The notes: generated by a model from the letters alone, not told the origin. A stretch of DNA of 64,000 nt from Thermoleophilales bacterium (GCA_020636955.1 JACJWY010000005.1:108433-172432); one strand, 5' to 3'. Shown: positions 51,067-60,658, counted from the stretch's first letter. A program made the numbers and translations.

Positions 51067-51690
51067 CTAGGAGGCGGGATTTGGCTCAGGCTCGTCGGTA
51101 GCGGGCATTTCCACCGCCGGTTCGCCACTGTCCGGTCCTCCGGCTTCATCGGTCCCGTAGTAGCCGATCAGGCGGCAGGAGTTTACGATCAACAGCGAGG
51201 TCATGAGTACCGCACTGGCCCAGCACCACTGGCAGGCCGCACCGATCTCCCAAAGTTCGAGATATCGGAGCACGAGGCTCACGGCAAAGCCGAAAAGTGA
51301 CAGCCCGAATGCGGCGAGGCGGGCGTTGTCACCCTTCCAGATGGTCGCGCCGAGAATCGTCGTGTAACCGATCAGGCCCCAGATCGACATGTGAACGCCA
51401 AGAAAATTGGCGTACTTGCTTTTCTCGACCAGTTCGCAGCCGCCGCCACCGCCGACGCATTGGAACGGTTTGTTGATGATCTGCGTCTTGTAGGCGATGT
51501 AGCCGGCGACTCCCAGCCCCAGCACCGTGAGGACTCCGGCCGTGATCCGCAACCTGTTCTCTCCGAGGGGTCCGGGGGTTCTGTAGCCCCAGATCGCGAG
51601 GCCGATCACTGCCAGGCCGAAGACGATGAACAGCGCGCCGATTTCGATCGGGATGTTGCGGCTGATGATGAGTCGCTGATCCGAAAGCAT
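51067..51690 (-). CDS. Vitamin K epoxide reductase (VKOR) family protein, copy 1
   Basis: 207 residues, four to five membrane helices. It has the four VKOR cysteines: a loop pair in QCVGGGGGCELVEKS and the active CxxC in ACQWCWASAV, with the conserved Ser/Thr region GVHMSIWGL between. It moves electrons from DsbA to quinone. It lies 11 bp after the second VKOR gene. Confidence 0.9.
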   Translation of the reverse strand: MLSDQRLIISRNIPIEIGALFIVFGLAVIGLAIWGYRTPGPLGENRLRITAGVLTVLGLGVAGYIAYKTQIINKPFQCVGGGGGCELVEKSKYANFLGVHMSIWGLIGYTTILGATIWKGDNARLAAFGLSLFGFAVSLVLRYLELWEIGAACQWCWASAVLMTSLLIVNSCRLIGYYGTDEAGGPDSGEPAVEMPATDEPEPNPAS

Positions 51691-51701
51691 GGGCAGCGAG
51701 C

Positions 51702-52295
51702 CTACACAGCGGCGGGATCAGGGTCCTCTGCGGGTACGAAAGCATCACCTTCGTCATCGGTCCCGAAAAAGACGATCAACCGGCTCGTGTTGACCACGAA
51801 CAGCATCGTCATGGTGATCGCCGAGGAGACGCACCACTGGCAGACCGCGAGGATCTCCCAGAATTCGAGATAGGTGAGGTAGAGGCTGAATCCGAACCCG
51901 AAAAGGGCGAGGAAGAAGGCCCCGATCCGGGCCCGGTCTCCCTTGAGGAAGGAACTGATCAGGAGCATCGAGTAGCCGATCAGTCCGAAGATCGAGACGT
52001 GGATGCCGCCGATCCTGGAGTAGGAACTGTGCTCTACCGCTGCGCAACCTCCACCTCCGCCGACGCATTGCGGAATCTGATTCATGATCTCTACCGTCAC
52101 CACCACATATCCGGCGATGCCGATCCCGACCAGACTGAGGATCGCTGCAGTGATCCGGAGGATTCTTTCCCCACCGTCGAGGCCGCGCTTGATACCCCAG
52201 ATCGAGCCGGTGACCCCGACGAGGGTCAGCGCCAGCATGATCCCGGCGATTACAGCGGGAATTCCGTGAGTCAGCAGATAAAGCTGATCATTCAC
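51702..52295 (-). CDS. Vitamin K epoxide reductase (VKOR) family protein, copy 2
   Basis: 197 residues with the same layout as copy 1: QCVGGGGGCAAVEHS, GIHVSIFGLIGY and VCQWCVSSAI. The tail is acidic. The two copies are tandem and clearly diverged, so they are not a recent assembly duplication. It starts 12 bp after the end of the meaA coding region. Confidence 0.9.
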   Translation of the reverse strand: MNDQLYLLTHGIPAVIAGIMLALTLVGVTGSIWGIKRGLDGGERILRITAAILSLVGIGIAGYVVVTVEIMNQIPQCVGGGGGCAAVEHSSYSRIGGIHVSIFGLIGYSMLLISSFLKGDRARIGAFFLALFGFGFSLYLTYLEFWEILAVCQWCVSSAITMTMLFVVNTSRLIVFFGTDDEGDAFVPAEDPDPAAV

Positions 52296-52307
52296 GGAAC
52301 CTCCTGA

Positions 52308-54295
52308 CTAGGCCGTTGCGGCCGCCGACTTTTCGTGATTGGCCGCGACCAGCTCGACGAACTCGGCCATGATTTCGTTCATGTCGAAGTCCTTCGGGGT
52401 GAAGACCCCGGCCACGCCAGCCTCCTTGAGCCGGGTTGCGTCCTCCGGCGGGATGATGCCGCCAGCCACCACCGGAACATCGACGCCTTCTTCCTTGAGC
52501 AGTCGGACGACCTCGGGGATCAACTCGAGGTGGGAGCCGGAAAGGATCGAGAGGCCGATCAGGTCGACATCCTCCTGAACGGCTGACTCGACGATCTGTT
52601 CGGGGGTGAGGCGGATTCCCTGGTAGACGACTTCCATGCCCACGTCGCGGGCGCGGAGAGCGATCTGCTCGGACCCGTTCGAGTGGCCGTCGAGCCCGGG
52701 CTTGCCGACCAGCAGCCGGACCCGGTGGCCGATCATCTCGGAAACCTCGTTGACCCTGTTGCGGGCTTCGGTGAGGGCGTCCCGGTCACCGGCCGGGGCA
52801 GCACCGCCGACTCCGGTCGGTCCGCGATAGGCGCCGAAAACTTCGCGCAGGGTTGCCGCCCACTCACCGGTGGTGGCACCGGCCCTGGCCGCGGCGATGG
52901 TCGCCGGCATGATGTTCTCGTTGTCGGTCCCGGCCACTCGGGCGACCTCGGCCAGGGCCGCGTCGACCGCTGCCTGATCACGTTCCGAGCGCCAATTCTC
53001 GAGCGCATCGATCCGCTCCTTCTCGACCTGCGGGTCCGGCTTCATGATGCCGCCATCCGCGCTCGCGGTCAGGGGAGAGTCCTCGGTCGTCTCATACTTG
53101 TTCAGCCCGACAACGGTCTGCTCGCCGTTCTCGATCCGGGCGAAGCGCTCGCGATGCGACTCGACCAGTCGGGCCTTCATGTAGGGAACCGCTTCGACCG
53201 CGCCACCCTTTTCGGCGACCACGGCCATCTCGTCCCTGGCACCGGACATCAGTTCCTCGACGAGGCCTTCCATCACGACCGAGCCTTCGAAGATGTCGGG
53301 GTATTCGAGCATGTCGGTTTCGAAGGCCAGCACCTGCTGGATGCGAAGGCTCCACTGCTGGTCCCAGGGGCGGGGGAGGCCCATCGCTTCGTTCCAGGCC
53401 GGTAGCTGCAGAGCCCGGGCCCGGGCGTCCCTGGCCAGGGTCACGGCGAGTGCTTCGACCACGATGCGCTGGATGTTACCCTCCGGCTGGGCTTCGGCTG
53501 ACCGAGTTGAATTGACCTGCACCCTGCAATGGAATCGCAGCATTTTCTTCTCGTCGGCACCCTGCAGCGTTCGCGGCTGATTTCGTCCAGAGCCGGCCTA
53601 TTGCCTTCAGCTTAAGGATCTCTCGATAAAGTGGACACCCGCGTTGACGAACAGGAGATGCGACCAAGACCTCGGGAAGTCCGCTTCCGACACCTGGCCA
53701 CGGGCCTTGACTCATCGAGAGAACGGCGATCGGTTTATTACCGCGTGTTGATCTCTGAACTGGCGTGGCTCCTGCCTCCTGGAAGGTGGTAGGTAGTTGC
53801 AGATGCTATCGTCTCCAGCTCGGGATCCCTGCCGACCGTAAAGGCGACCATGTCGGCGATCAGGCGCATCGAAGGTTCGGGCGGGAAGGCATAGGGTTCC
53901 CCGCGAGAGGTACCCTGATGATGCTCGTTCTGTGCGCCAGTTGGGCCCGCTCGACGCCGGTTTTCCTCCTGCTGCGGCCACATAAAGGCCGAGCGATCCA
54001 GGCTGCGACAGCGTTGATCGTCATCGAAGTGTTCGCGTTGTCCAGCGGATCTGTCCAGCAGGTTTCCATGTCACCGATTGGCTAACAAACGCTGACCTTG
54101 CCGACTTCCACCCGCGAGTGTGTGATCCGGGTCGTAACCGGTCTGGGTGGGCAGATCAAAGGCGATCGACAGACCGGTCTGGCCCTTGGCCAGGTTGCTC
54201 CGGTAAAGCTCGTTTGAACGGCGGGCATCGGAATGGCCCGCGTAGGTGCGCATCACCCAGGGGCGGTCTCGTTCGGGCAGGCGGTGGTCGCTCAT
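52308..54295 (-). pseudogene. meaA: Ethylmalonyl-CoA mutase/MeaA-like B12 mutase, N-terminal half frameshifted
   Basis: From ATG at 54295 the N-terminus MSDHRLPERDRPWVMRTYAG, NLAKGQTGLSIAFDLPTQTG is typical of MeaA. It then breaks near 54120. ANTSMTINAVAAWIA, YAFPPEPSMRLIADMVAFTV, SEADFP and EILKLKA can be found in different frames down to about 53550. The C-terminal part is open from 53540 to 52308 (QRIVVEALAVTLARDARARA) with the cobalamin domain GLDGHSNGSEQ, LSILSGSHL, VAGGIIPPED. At least six indels are needed. The enzyme makes methylsuccinyl-CoA in the ethylmalonyl-CoA pathway. Confidence 0.88.
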
Positions 54296-54423
54296 ACAGG
54301 CGATTCTACCGTCGGCCGGACCTTTCCGACCGTCCCCGCGGGAGTGTGAATCGGTCACGCAGCATTTGAAACAGGACCGGCGGGCCGCACCATCCGTCCA
54401 CTTTCTGTGTTTAGGCTCTTCAC

Positions 54424-55128
54424 ATGCGTTCCCTGATGAAAAACCCCCTGTTGCGTGCCTTGCTGGCCGCCGTGTCCCTTGGTGCCGTCGTTTTTGTGGC
54501 CAATGCCGCCGCTGGCACGATTCCCGTCTACAAGAACGATCTTGACAGCACCGAAAGCCGGGCCCAGATCCACCAGATGGCTCCGCGAGCGAACTGCGAG
54601 CGCGGCGGCTCACCCAATGCCTTCAGGTTCAAGCTCGGTGCCAAGGCGAAGGAATGCTTCTATCGCGTGCCGATGGCCGGGGTCAATCTGCAGGTGACCG
54701 CGGTCGCCCGCATCTTCAGGTCCACGCCAAAGAAGGTTCTCAAGAGGGCTTACGCCGGGGTCAGCCTGCGCCAGAACACCGACGGCAGTCGCTACCAGCT
54801 CGTGGTCTGGCCTTACACCCGCCGCTACGGGCTTCGCAAGGTCCAGCCGAATGGCCAGGTCCTAAATTTCGGGAGTCGCAAGGCGGGCAACAAGGTCAAC
54901 GGCCCCGACAAGGCCAACCGGCTGACCCTGCGGGCCTTCAACGGACCCAAGGGCGGAGCCCAGGTGGTCGGCTGGGTCAACGGTCACAAGGTTGCCGCCG
55001 CCGGCGACCGGCAAGGCAACTCGCTGGTAGGTCGTGACACCAGCATCTCGATCGGCGCCAAGCAGCCCGCCCGCGGAGCGATCGGATCGTTTGCCGATGT
55101 CCGCGTAGCAGTTCCGGATCCGTACTAA
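54424..55128 (+). CDS. Secreted protein of unknown function
   Basis: 234 residues (an ATG 4 codons later is also possible). Signal peptide (LLRALLAAVSLGAVVFVANAAAG). The mature part is basic and beta-rich: QLVVWPYTRRYGLRKVQPNG, NRLTLRAFNGPKGGAQVVGW and RGAIGSFADVRVAVPDPY, reminiscent of concanavalin-like sandwich domains of Solirubrobacterales surface proteins. No enzyme motif is visible. It is intact although it lies between two broken genes, and it is divergent from meaA. Confidence 0.72.
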   Translation: MRSLMKNPLLRALLAAVSLGAVVFVANAAAGTIPVYKNDLDSTESRAQIHQMAPRANCERGGSPNAFRFKLGAKAKECFYRVPMAGVNLQVTAVARIFRSTPKKVLKRAYAGVSLRQNTDGSRYQLVVWPYTRRYGLRKVQPNGQVLNFGSRKAGNKVNGPDKANRLTLRAFNGPKGGAQVVGWVNGHKVAAAGDRQGNSLVGRDTSISIGAKQPARGAIGSFADVRVAVPDPY

Positions 55129-55141
55129 ACCCGGGCAACGC

Positions 55142-55286
55142 GCCCAGGGCCCTGGGCCCGGGCCACGCGCCCAGGAACCTCCAGCCGCGCGCTGCCTTCG
55201 TCGGTCTCTTGACGGTTCGGGAACGTACTTCCAGTACGCCCCCTTCACCGCCTTCGCTTGCCTCCTTGGCAGCGCACGGCTGGAGG
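55142..55286. repeat. Repeat locus C, left part: palindrome and 19-bp inverted repeat
   Basis: GCCCAGGGCCCTGGGC (55142-55157) is a perfect 16-bp palindrome. The arm 55178-55196 (CCTCCAGCCGCGCGCTGCC) pairs with 55268-55286 at 18 of 19 positions. CGGCTGGAGG also occurs at 19884-19893 in locus A. Confidence 0.7.
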
Positions 55287-55421
55287 CCCCTGTGCACGAC
55301 CCGCTCAAGGTTTGTGAAGTCGCGGGAGCCTGTCGTTGGGCGTCGGGGTTGGTTCGCTCATGGTTGGTGGTGTCACGGTGCCGCAGTGGCACCGTCGTCC
55401 CGGATCCGGGGTCGCGGGGCC

Positions 55422-55527
55422 GGGTTGGTGTAGCCGTGGGGGTTGGTCATGCGTCCCCGGGGAACTCCCCGCGGACGAGCGCAAAGGAGCTCAAGGGCCC
55501 CGGGGATGCATGCCAATTCCCCACGGC
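55422..55527. repeat. Dispersed repeat, second copy of the locus A core
   Basis: Same order and orientation as 20133-20237: GGGTTGGTGTAGCCGTGGGG, then CATGCGTCCCCGGGGAACTC, CCCGCGGACGAGCGC, GGGCCCCGGGGA and a CCCCACGGCG end. The inverted arms here (55433-55462, 55498-55527) carry several mismatches, unlike the perfect 29-bp arms of locus A. Confidence 0.88.
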
Positions 55528-55617
55528 GCGCATTCACCAGTCCCCGCGGCGCAAGCAAGGGATTCCACGGACTGGGGAGTGAAGGCCCGCATCCAGGCCA
55601 GCCAGCTTGAAAGAGAA

Positions 55618-55645
55618 GAAGGGCCCCGGTTTCCCGGAGCCCTTT
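55618..55645 (+). terminator. Hairpin followed by T-run
   Basis: AAGGGCCCCGG and CCGGAGCCCTT pair with one mismatch around a TTTC loop and are followed by TT. It may end transcription from the secreted-protein gene upstream or be part of the repeat locus. Confidence 0.5.
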
Positions 55646-55929
55646 TCAGATGTCGCAGGCTTCCTGTCAGTCCGAGGCGACGACCTGCGAACACCAGACC
55701 GGAAGGCGTTTACGTATAGATCGACGACCGAGGCCCGGATTCCGAGAGACTCTGGGTGAGTACCACCAGGCTTCGAAGTCGGACTTTGTCCCAGCGGGTC
55801 ACCTGCCGAAGAGAAGCGGATCTCGTCCGGAGCGGTAACTTCCCAGCCGACTGCGCCGTACTCTGTCGCCAGCTGGGCGGCTGGCTCCCAGTTGTCGAGA
55901 TCCAGCGCTGCGACCTGAATGGGTCACGT

Positions 55930-57215
55930 GCCAGTTGAGCTGAGATGTCATCGGTCTTCCTTTCCTTCGGTTTTGAACCCAGGCCCCCGACCTCGGCCTG
56001 GATTCTGCGTCAGACCTTCCTCTTCGCGCCCTCGTCCTCGCTTTCGGCCCCACCAGGATGGCGATCTTCTGAGGTGCCGGTTCGTGGAGCACCGGTGAGC
56101 TTCCGGTACGCCAGTTCCGAAGTCCATGGTCTTCTCCACAGCACCGGCTGACCTTGCCTTCAGCTATCAGCTGGTTCGCCTTCATAAAAAATCGTAGGCA
56201 TTGGCGAAGTGGAGCCATTATGATCCGTTTCTGGCATCCAGGACGCAATGTCGTAGTCGAGCGTGTAAATCCGGAGGTGGCACCGCAGATCACGACCTTG
56301 CCGAACGGCTTGGTGACGAAAACGAGACCGGTCGCTCGCCATCGTGTTCGAAGACGACATCCGGGGAGCTGCCAAAGGATCGACTTGACTTCTTAGCGAA
56401 TCCGACTGAGGCCTTGAAACGGGCCTTCTCTCCGCTGGAGTCTCGGTTGCCGGTCCGGCATCAAGTCCTTGAACTCGTTGCGGTTGGATGTAGTTCGATC
56501 GCGTCAAGTTGCTTCACCAGCTCACCCCGTCGGAGACGACGCCGACTTCATCCGCGCCACGCCTTGCAGAGCTGACGGCAAGACGCCGAGTCCGCCGGCC
56601 GCGCCTCCAGATCAGGACGTTGGTGCCGGCCTGGATCTTGGCCTGATCCATCAGCATCCGGTATGGTGGTGAAATAGGTCAGACCGTAAGGAGCTGGCTT
56701 CGGCCCAGAAAGGTTCTTCGCGCAGCAGCTGCTGGGCCTGTACCTGGTGAACCGCGAAAGCCCCTGGCGGTCTCAGCCCCAGATTTTCTGCCTCGGCGGC
56801 CATCGGGTCGAGGCCGTGAACCTCGACGTCCTCGTAAGAAGCCCGTTGTTTGCGGCGGACGGCTAATCTGCTCACCGAATCTTCCAGCGGGTTACACCCT
56901 TCGGCCGACCTTCCAGACGATGCTGAAGCGTCAGAACCACTCAATGTGGGTGGGCCATATTCGGGGGTGGTCGCCGTAAGGGAAGATCGAAACGGCTCTT
57001 CGGCGAGGCCGGCCCAGACGTTGTTGAAGCTCGGCGCTTAAGGCCATCACTCCGGACGATGACTTCGAAGGCAATCTTTTGCCTGGGGTCCTGATGTCTT
57101 GAGCTGGAAGGCCTTGTTCCGGCCTGTTGCCCCTCGGCTCTCGGGGCGGATGACCAGGCGGCCATCTCCTCCGGGAGCCTCCCGGCTCCAGACGCCGTTG
57201 GCTCACATCAGCGCG
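55930..57215 (-). pseudogene. ccr: Crotonyl-CoA carboxylase/reductase, heavily disrupted
   Basis: No long frame exists, but peptides typical of Ccr appear in order on the minus strand: FNNVWAGLA (about 57030), SYEDVEVHGLDPMAA (about 56830), VQAQQLL (about 56730), GAAGGLGVLPSA (about 56600), EVKSIL, LVFVTKPFGKVVICGATSGF (about 56310), MKANQLIAEGKVS (about 56170), TMDFGTGVPEAH and KIAILVG (about 56070). Many indels and substitutions separate them. Ccr makes ethylmalonyl-CoA from crotonyl-CoA and is the first enzyme of the pathway completed by meaA and the genes at 45.8-49.3 kb. Confidence 0.82.
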
Positions 57216-57856
57216 AGGTGTCTACAGACACTCTTTCCTCTCGGGTTATCTGGGGACCGATAGTACCGGAAACTTCCGCATGGTACCGCCCAAGACGCTA
57301 TCGAGCAGAGCCCTCCTACCGCCAGTTGCCCCGCAGGAGGGGAGCGCCCGTTTGTCTTTGCGGAAGGAAGACCGAAGGCAGGCAAGAGACGGAAGAGGCG
57401 CCGCCAGCGGCAGGTCGCCGCCAGACGAGAGACGCGGCTGAGACCGGACATTGAGTGCGGGGTTGTGCCGGAACTCGCCGGCGAGCCGAAAAGGTAGACG
57501 CCGGTCGGAAGCGCGGTCATGAAATCTAGACCCGGAGCCTCCCGGAGTTGGGCGGAACTCTCCTGACCACCCCTTCCGGGCCCCTGAAGGCGTCAGACCG
57601 TGGCCTGGCCGGTCTGGCTGGCGACGAAGTTGGATCGCGGCCGATTCTCGGTCGGCCTGGTCTCCTGGGGGGCGTTCCTGTTCTGGTTGAGGGTATCAGC
57701 TGGCGGGCGCTCGTCTGCCGACACACCTGCCCGCAGCGGCCTCGGCGTTGATCTGGTTTCTGGCGACGGACACGCTGGACCACGGTCGGGACCGGAGGTC
57801 TTGGTTCATTCTCATGGGTCGAGCTACAGCCGGCGAGCGCGGCACCAGCCATCAGG
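57216..57856. other. Degraded stretch without recognisable gene
   Basis: About 640 bp with no frame I can assign. On the plus strand a hydrophobic peptide (WPVWLATKLDRGRFSVGLVS, then WGAFLFWLRV) near 57603-57690 hints at a decayed membrane protein; the minus strand shows no family signature. Base composition is slightly less regular by codon position than in neighbouring genes. Confidence 0.4.
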
Positions 57857-58963
57857 CTACGGTTGTGACCCAGGCCCCCTTACGGTCCGAAATGTATCCC
57901 ACCCGGTGGCGCCAACCGGTCCACACCGGGATCCGAGGGACGCGACATTTCGTCCAGCTGGCAACTGGATCCTGGCCCGGATCCTTTTTCTGCTGATCTC
58001 CTGAATTTCGCTGATCGTCGATCGTCTCGACTGGAACTCGGCCATGTTAACCGGTTCCATGAAACGGATTTTGAACTTCGATGGCATGTACATCAGGGGG
58101 GCGAGCAGACCGAAATGCGGAAACGAAGGCGTGAGCGGAAAGTAGATCAGCCCCGAAAGCTTCTGGAGCAGTTTGAAATGGGCAAAGATCGGTGCCGATT
58201 CCTCGGCCCCGATCACTGCCGTCGGGACGATCGGAACCCGGGCCCGGATCGCCGTGCGAACGAAGCCACCGCGTCCGAACCGGCGCAGCTTGTAACGCTG
58301 CCAGTAAAGCTTGCGCGTTCCTTTCTGGCCTTCCGGAAAGACCACGGCCAGTCGGCCCTCGTCGTGAAGGAGACGCTGCGCGTTTTCCCGGTGGGCGGGA
58401 ACCAGCCCCATCTTGTTGACCAGCATCGATACCCCCGGATACCCCTTGAACCAATGCTCGCCCAGCATGTAGAGCGGGCGGGGGGCGGGATGTTCGTTGC
58501 GGATCGCCTGCATGATCATCGGGGCGTCGGGGGGCAATGCGCCGGAGTGATTGGAGACGATCAGGGCGCCCCCCTGGGAGGGAATGTTCTCGATTCCCTC
58601 AATCTCGACCCGGAACCAGTAGCGGTAATAGAAGTTCAGAAGAGGCTCCATCAGTGAGACCACGGTCTCCGACCGGCCCCAGTCATCGAGGGCCCGGTCC
58701 GGCTCGGCGGCGGGCAGCAGGTCGCGCAGGTCACCCAGCTTCAGGAGTTCTTCCGCGGCCCGGGCTGCTTCGGCGGCGGCCGCCTCGCGCGAATCGGCGA
58801 AGTCATCCGGATCGGGTTCCCAGGCGGGGGGTTCCTCCGGATAGCGCGCGGCCCCGTGGACCGGGGGGATATCACCGTTGATGGTGTTGCCCGGTCCGCC
58901 GAAAAGCGGACTGTCGGCGCCCAGGCGGCCTCCTCCCAGCCCCTGGCGACGAACCTCGCTCAT
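57857..58963 (-). CDS. Lysophospholipid (1-acylglycerol-3-phosphate) acyltransferase family protein; C-terminus disrupted
   Basis: Annotated as 368 residues, but only about the first 305 look authentic (58963 to about 58040). The PlsC motifs are VSNHSGALPPDAPM (HxxxxD-like with NHSG), EGRLAVVFPEGQKGTR and VPIVPTAVIGAEES. After EPVNMAEFQ the sequence loses family character; in another frame ETIDDQ and QLDEM appear, so a frameshift near 58040 probably replaces the true end. It overlaps ygfZ by ATGA. It acylates a glycerolipid or related substrate at the membrane. Confidence 0.85.
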   Translation of the reverse strand: MSEVRRQGLGGGRLGADSPLFGGPGNTINGDIPPVHGAARYPEEPPAWEPDPDDFADSREAAAAEAARAAEELLKLGDLRDLLPAAEPDRALDDWGRSETVVSLMEPLLNFYYRYWFRVEIEGIENIPSQGGALIVSNHSGALPPDAPMIMQAIRNEHPAPRPLYMLGEHWFKGYPGVSMLVNKMGLVPAHRENAQRLLHDEGRLAVVFPEGQKGTRKLYWQRYKLRRFGRGGFVRTAIRARVPIVPTAVIGAEESAPIFAHFKLLQKLSGLIYFPLTPSFPHFGLLAPLMYMPSKFKIRFMEPVNMAEFQSRRSTISEIQEISRKRIRARIQLPAGRNVASLGSRCGPVGATGWDTFRTVRGPGSQP

Positions 58964-59928
58964 GTCGGGTATCCCTCGATGAAAGGCAGCTCGACGACCT
59001 CCGCTTCAACCGGCCCGGCGGCGGCATCAACAGTGACGGTTGACCCCGGCTCGGCCTCCTTGCGGAGGATCGCCAGGGCGATCCTGCCGGAGGCCGGCGA
59101 GAGTGCCGCCGTTCCGATAGTTCCCAGACCCCGGTCCCCGAGACGGACCGGATCGCCGTGGGCCACCTCTCCGACGGGCCTGAGTCCGCGAAGGTGGCGA
59201 TTTGGCCGGCCCTTGTAGTGGAGCCGGGCAACCGGCTCCTGGCCGATGTAGCAGCCCTTGGTGAAGCTGACGGCGCGCTCGATGATTCCGGCCTCCGCGG
59301 GCATGTTCGCCGCGGTCATGTCGGCATCGAACCGGGGCCTTCCGCTTTCAACCCGGACTATCTCCGCGGCAACCTCGGATACGGGCACTGCGCGATCGGA
59401 TTCGAGTTGGGAGCGAACTGCTTCGCCGGCCTCCGGAGAGCAGATCACGTCAAGTCCGAAGGCCGTGACCACCACGAGGCATTCGGCCCCGGCAATCGTG
59501 GCAGCCGCAAAGTCATTCTCCGATCCCGGCGCCAGCCCGGTGACCTCGATCGCGCCCGGTCCGATCAGGGAAAAGAGCGAGCGCCCGGTCTGAGACACCT
59601 CGACCTTGCGGCCGATCCTGTACATGTCCAGGTGCTTCAGCAGGCAGGGCCCGGCGGCCGGTTCGGTGTCGATCAGGAATTCTTCCGCATCGACACGCAG
59701 GATCCGCATGTCCGCCTGGAGGTGCCCCTTGCGGTCCAGCAGGGCAGCGTAAACGCCCGCTCCCGGCTCCAGAGCCTCTGTCTCATTGGTCACCTGGCTC
59801 TGAAGGAACTCCGCTGCGTCCGGCCCGGTCACCTCGATCCAGACCCGGTCCGGGCGTTCAACCAGACCGCATTCCTCCCGGACCTGGCGGTATTCGGCAT
59901 CGATATCTGGCTGGGTCACCGGCAACAT
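58960..59928 (-). CDS. ygfZ: YgfZ/GcvT-domain folate-binding protein
   Basis: 322 residues. The YgfZ signature KGCYIGQEPVARLHYKGRPN is clear (K-G-C-Y-x-G-Q-E), with GcvT-like folds before (RVWIEVTGPDAAEFLQSQVT) and after. YgfZ uses tetrahydrofolate and supports maturation or repair of some Fe-S enzymes such as MiaB-type proteins. The ATGA overlap joins it to the acyltransferase downstream. Divergent from the gene at 59969. Confidence 0.92.
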   Translation of the reverse strand: MLPVTQPDIDAEYRQVREECGLVERPDRVWIEVTGPDAAEFLQSQVTNETEALEPGAGVYAALLDRKGHLQADMRILRVDAEEFLIDTEPAAGPCLLKHLDMYRIGRKVEVSQTGRSLFSLIGPGAIEVTGLAPGSENDFAAATIAGAECLVVVTAFGLDVICSPEAGEAVRSQLESDRAVPVSEVAAEIVRVESGRPRFDADMTAANMPAEAGIIERAVSFTKGCYIGQEPVARLHYKGRPNRHLRGLRPVGEVAHGDPVRLGDRGLGTIGTAALSPASGRIALAILRKEAEPGSTVTVDAAAGPVEAEVVELPFIEGYPT

Positions 59929-59968
59929 GAAACGATTCTACGCCGGGGTCGCGCTAGGCTTCGCGTCG

Positions 59969-60331
59969 ATGGCGCTCGCCCAGGACTTTCAGGATGTGCT
60001 CGATTCGCTGCCCGCTGACTGGACGGACCTCGAATTCGACCTGCGGATCGACGACGAGGACCGGTACATCGACGCGTCCGTTCACCTCAGCCTGATCAAC
60101 GCCCAGCCGTATTCGCGGGCCGAATGGCATTGGCGGGTTCCGGTTGCCCACAACTTCGGCAAGGCGGCCGCTCCCCAGACGGTGCTCGGCGTTCTCAGGC
60201 GGCTGGATGGTGAAGGCTTCACCGGCGAGCTGGTTCTGCGCGAGGTACGTGAGGGCCGCTCCGAGGTCGTCCAGATGTGGGGCCGGCCGGAGAGCGTGCG
60301 CGAAGAGTTCCGCCAGCGACGCTCGATCTGA
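59969..60331 (+). CDS. Conserved hypothetical protein
   Basis: 120 residues from ATG at 59969 (MALAQDFQDVLDSLPADWTD); the frame opens earlier at 59927 but that ATG overlaps the divergent ygfZ start. The core LEFDLRIDDEDRYIDASVHL and EWHWRVPVAHNFGKAAAP, TVLGVLRRLDGEGFTGELVL suggests a compact alpha/beta protein. It is soluble and acidic. The function is unknown. The next gene starts 6 bp later. Confidence 0.7.
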   Translation: MALAQDFQDVLDSLPADWTDLEFDLRIDDEDRYIDASVHLSLINAQPYSRAEWHWRVPVAHNFGKAAAPQTVLGVLRRLDGEGFTGELVLREVREGRSEVVQMWGRPESVREEFRQRRSI

Positions 60332-60337
60332 GCGCCA

Positions 60338-60658
60338 GTGGCCCGGGTGCTGGCAGTGGTCCCCGACCTGATGCTCTCCAGCCGGGTCAGCGCCGCGCTC
60401 GGTGCGGCGGGGCATGAAGTAACGGTGAGGCCCGTGCCGCCGTCGCCGGAGGATTTCCCCTTTGATCTGATCGTCTGCGACCTCGAAGCAGCTGACGCAG
60501 ACGAGATCGCCGCGTTGCCGGCTCCGGCGATTGCCTTCTACTCCCACGTTGACATCGAGGTCCGGGACCGCGGCCGGGAAGCCGGGCTGGAATTGGTCGT
60601 GCCCCGTTCGCGGATGGCTCGCGAGCTGCCGGATCTGGCCGCAGGGCTGCTTGGCTGA
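60338..60658 (+). CDS. Response-regulator receiver-like small protein
   Basis: 106 residues from GTG at 60338. The fold order is that of a CheY receiver: VLAVVPDLMLSSRVSAALGA, LIVCDLEAAD (phospho-Asp position D in VCDLE), PAIAFYSHVDIEVRDRGREA and LELVVPRSRMARELPDL. The acidic pocket at the N-terminus is reduced to one Asp, and Ser/Thr/Lys are partly changed, so it may not be phosphorylated. Probably co-transcribed with the gene upstream. Confidence 0.65.
   Translation: MARVLAVVPDLMLSSRVSAALGAAGHEVTVRPVPPSPEDFPFDLIVCDLEAADADEIAALPAPAIAFYSHVDIEVRDRGREAGLELVVPRSRMARELPDLAAGLLG

Noticed and set aside
55799..56293. A 164-residue intact protein on the minus strand
   Set aside because: Only its first third matches Ccr; the rest is frameshifted Ccr sequence and non-family residues.
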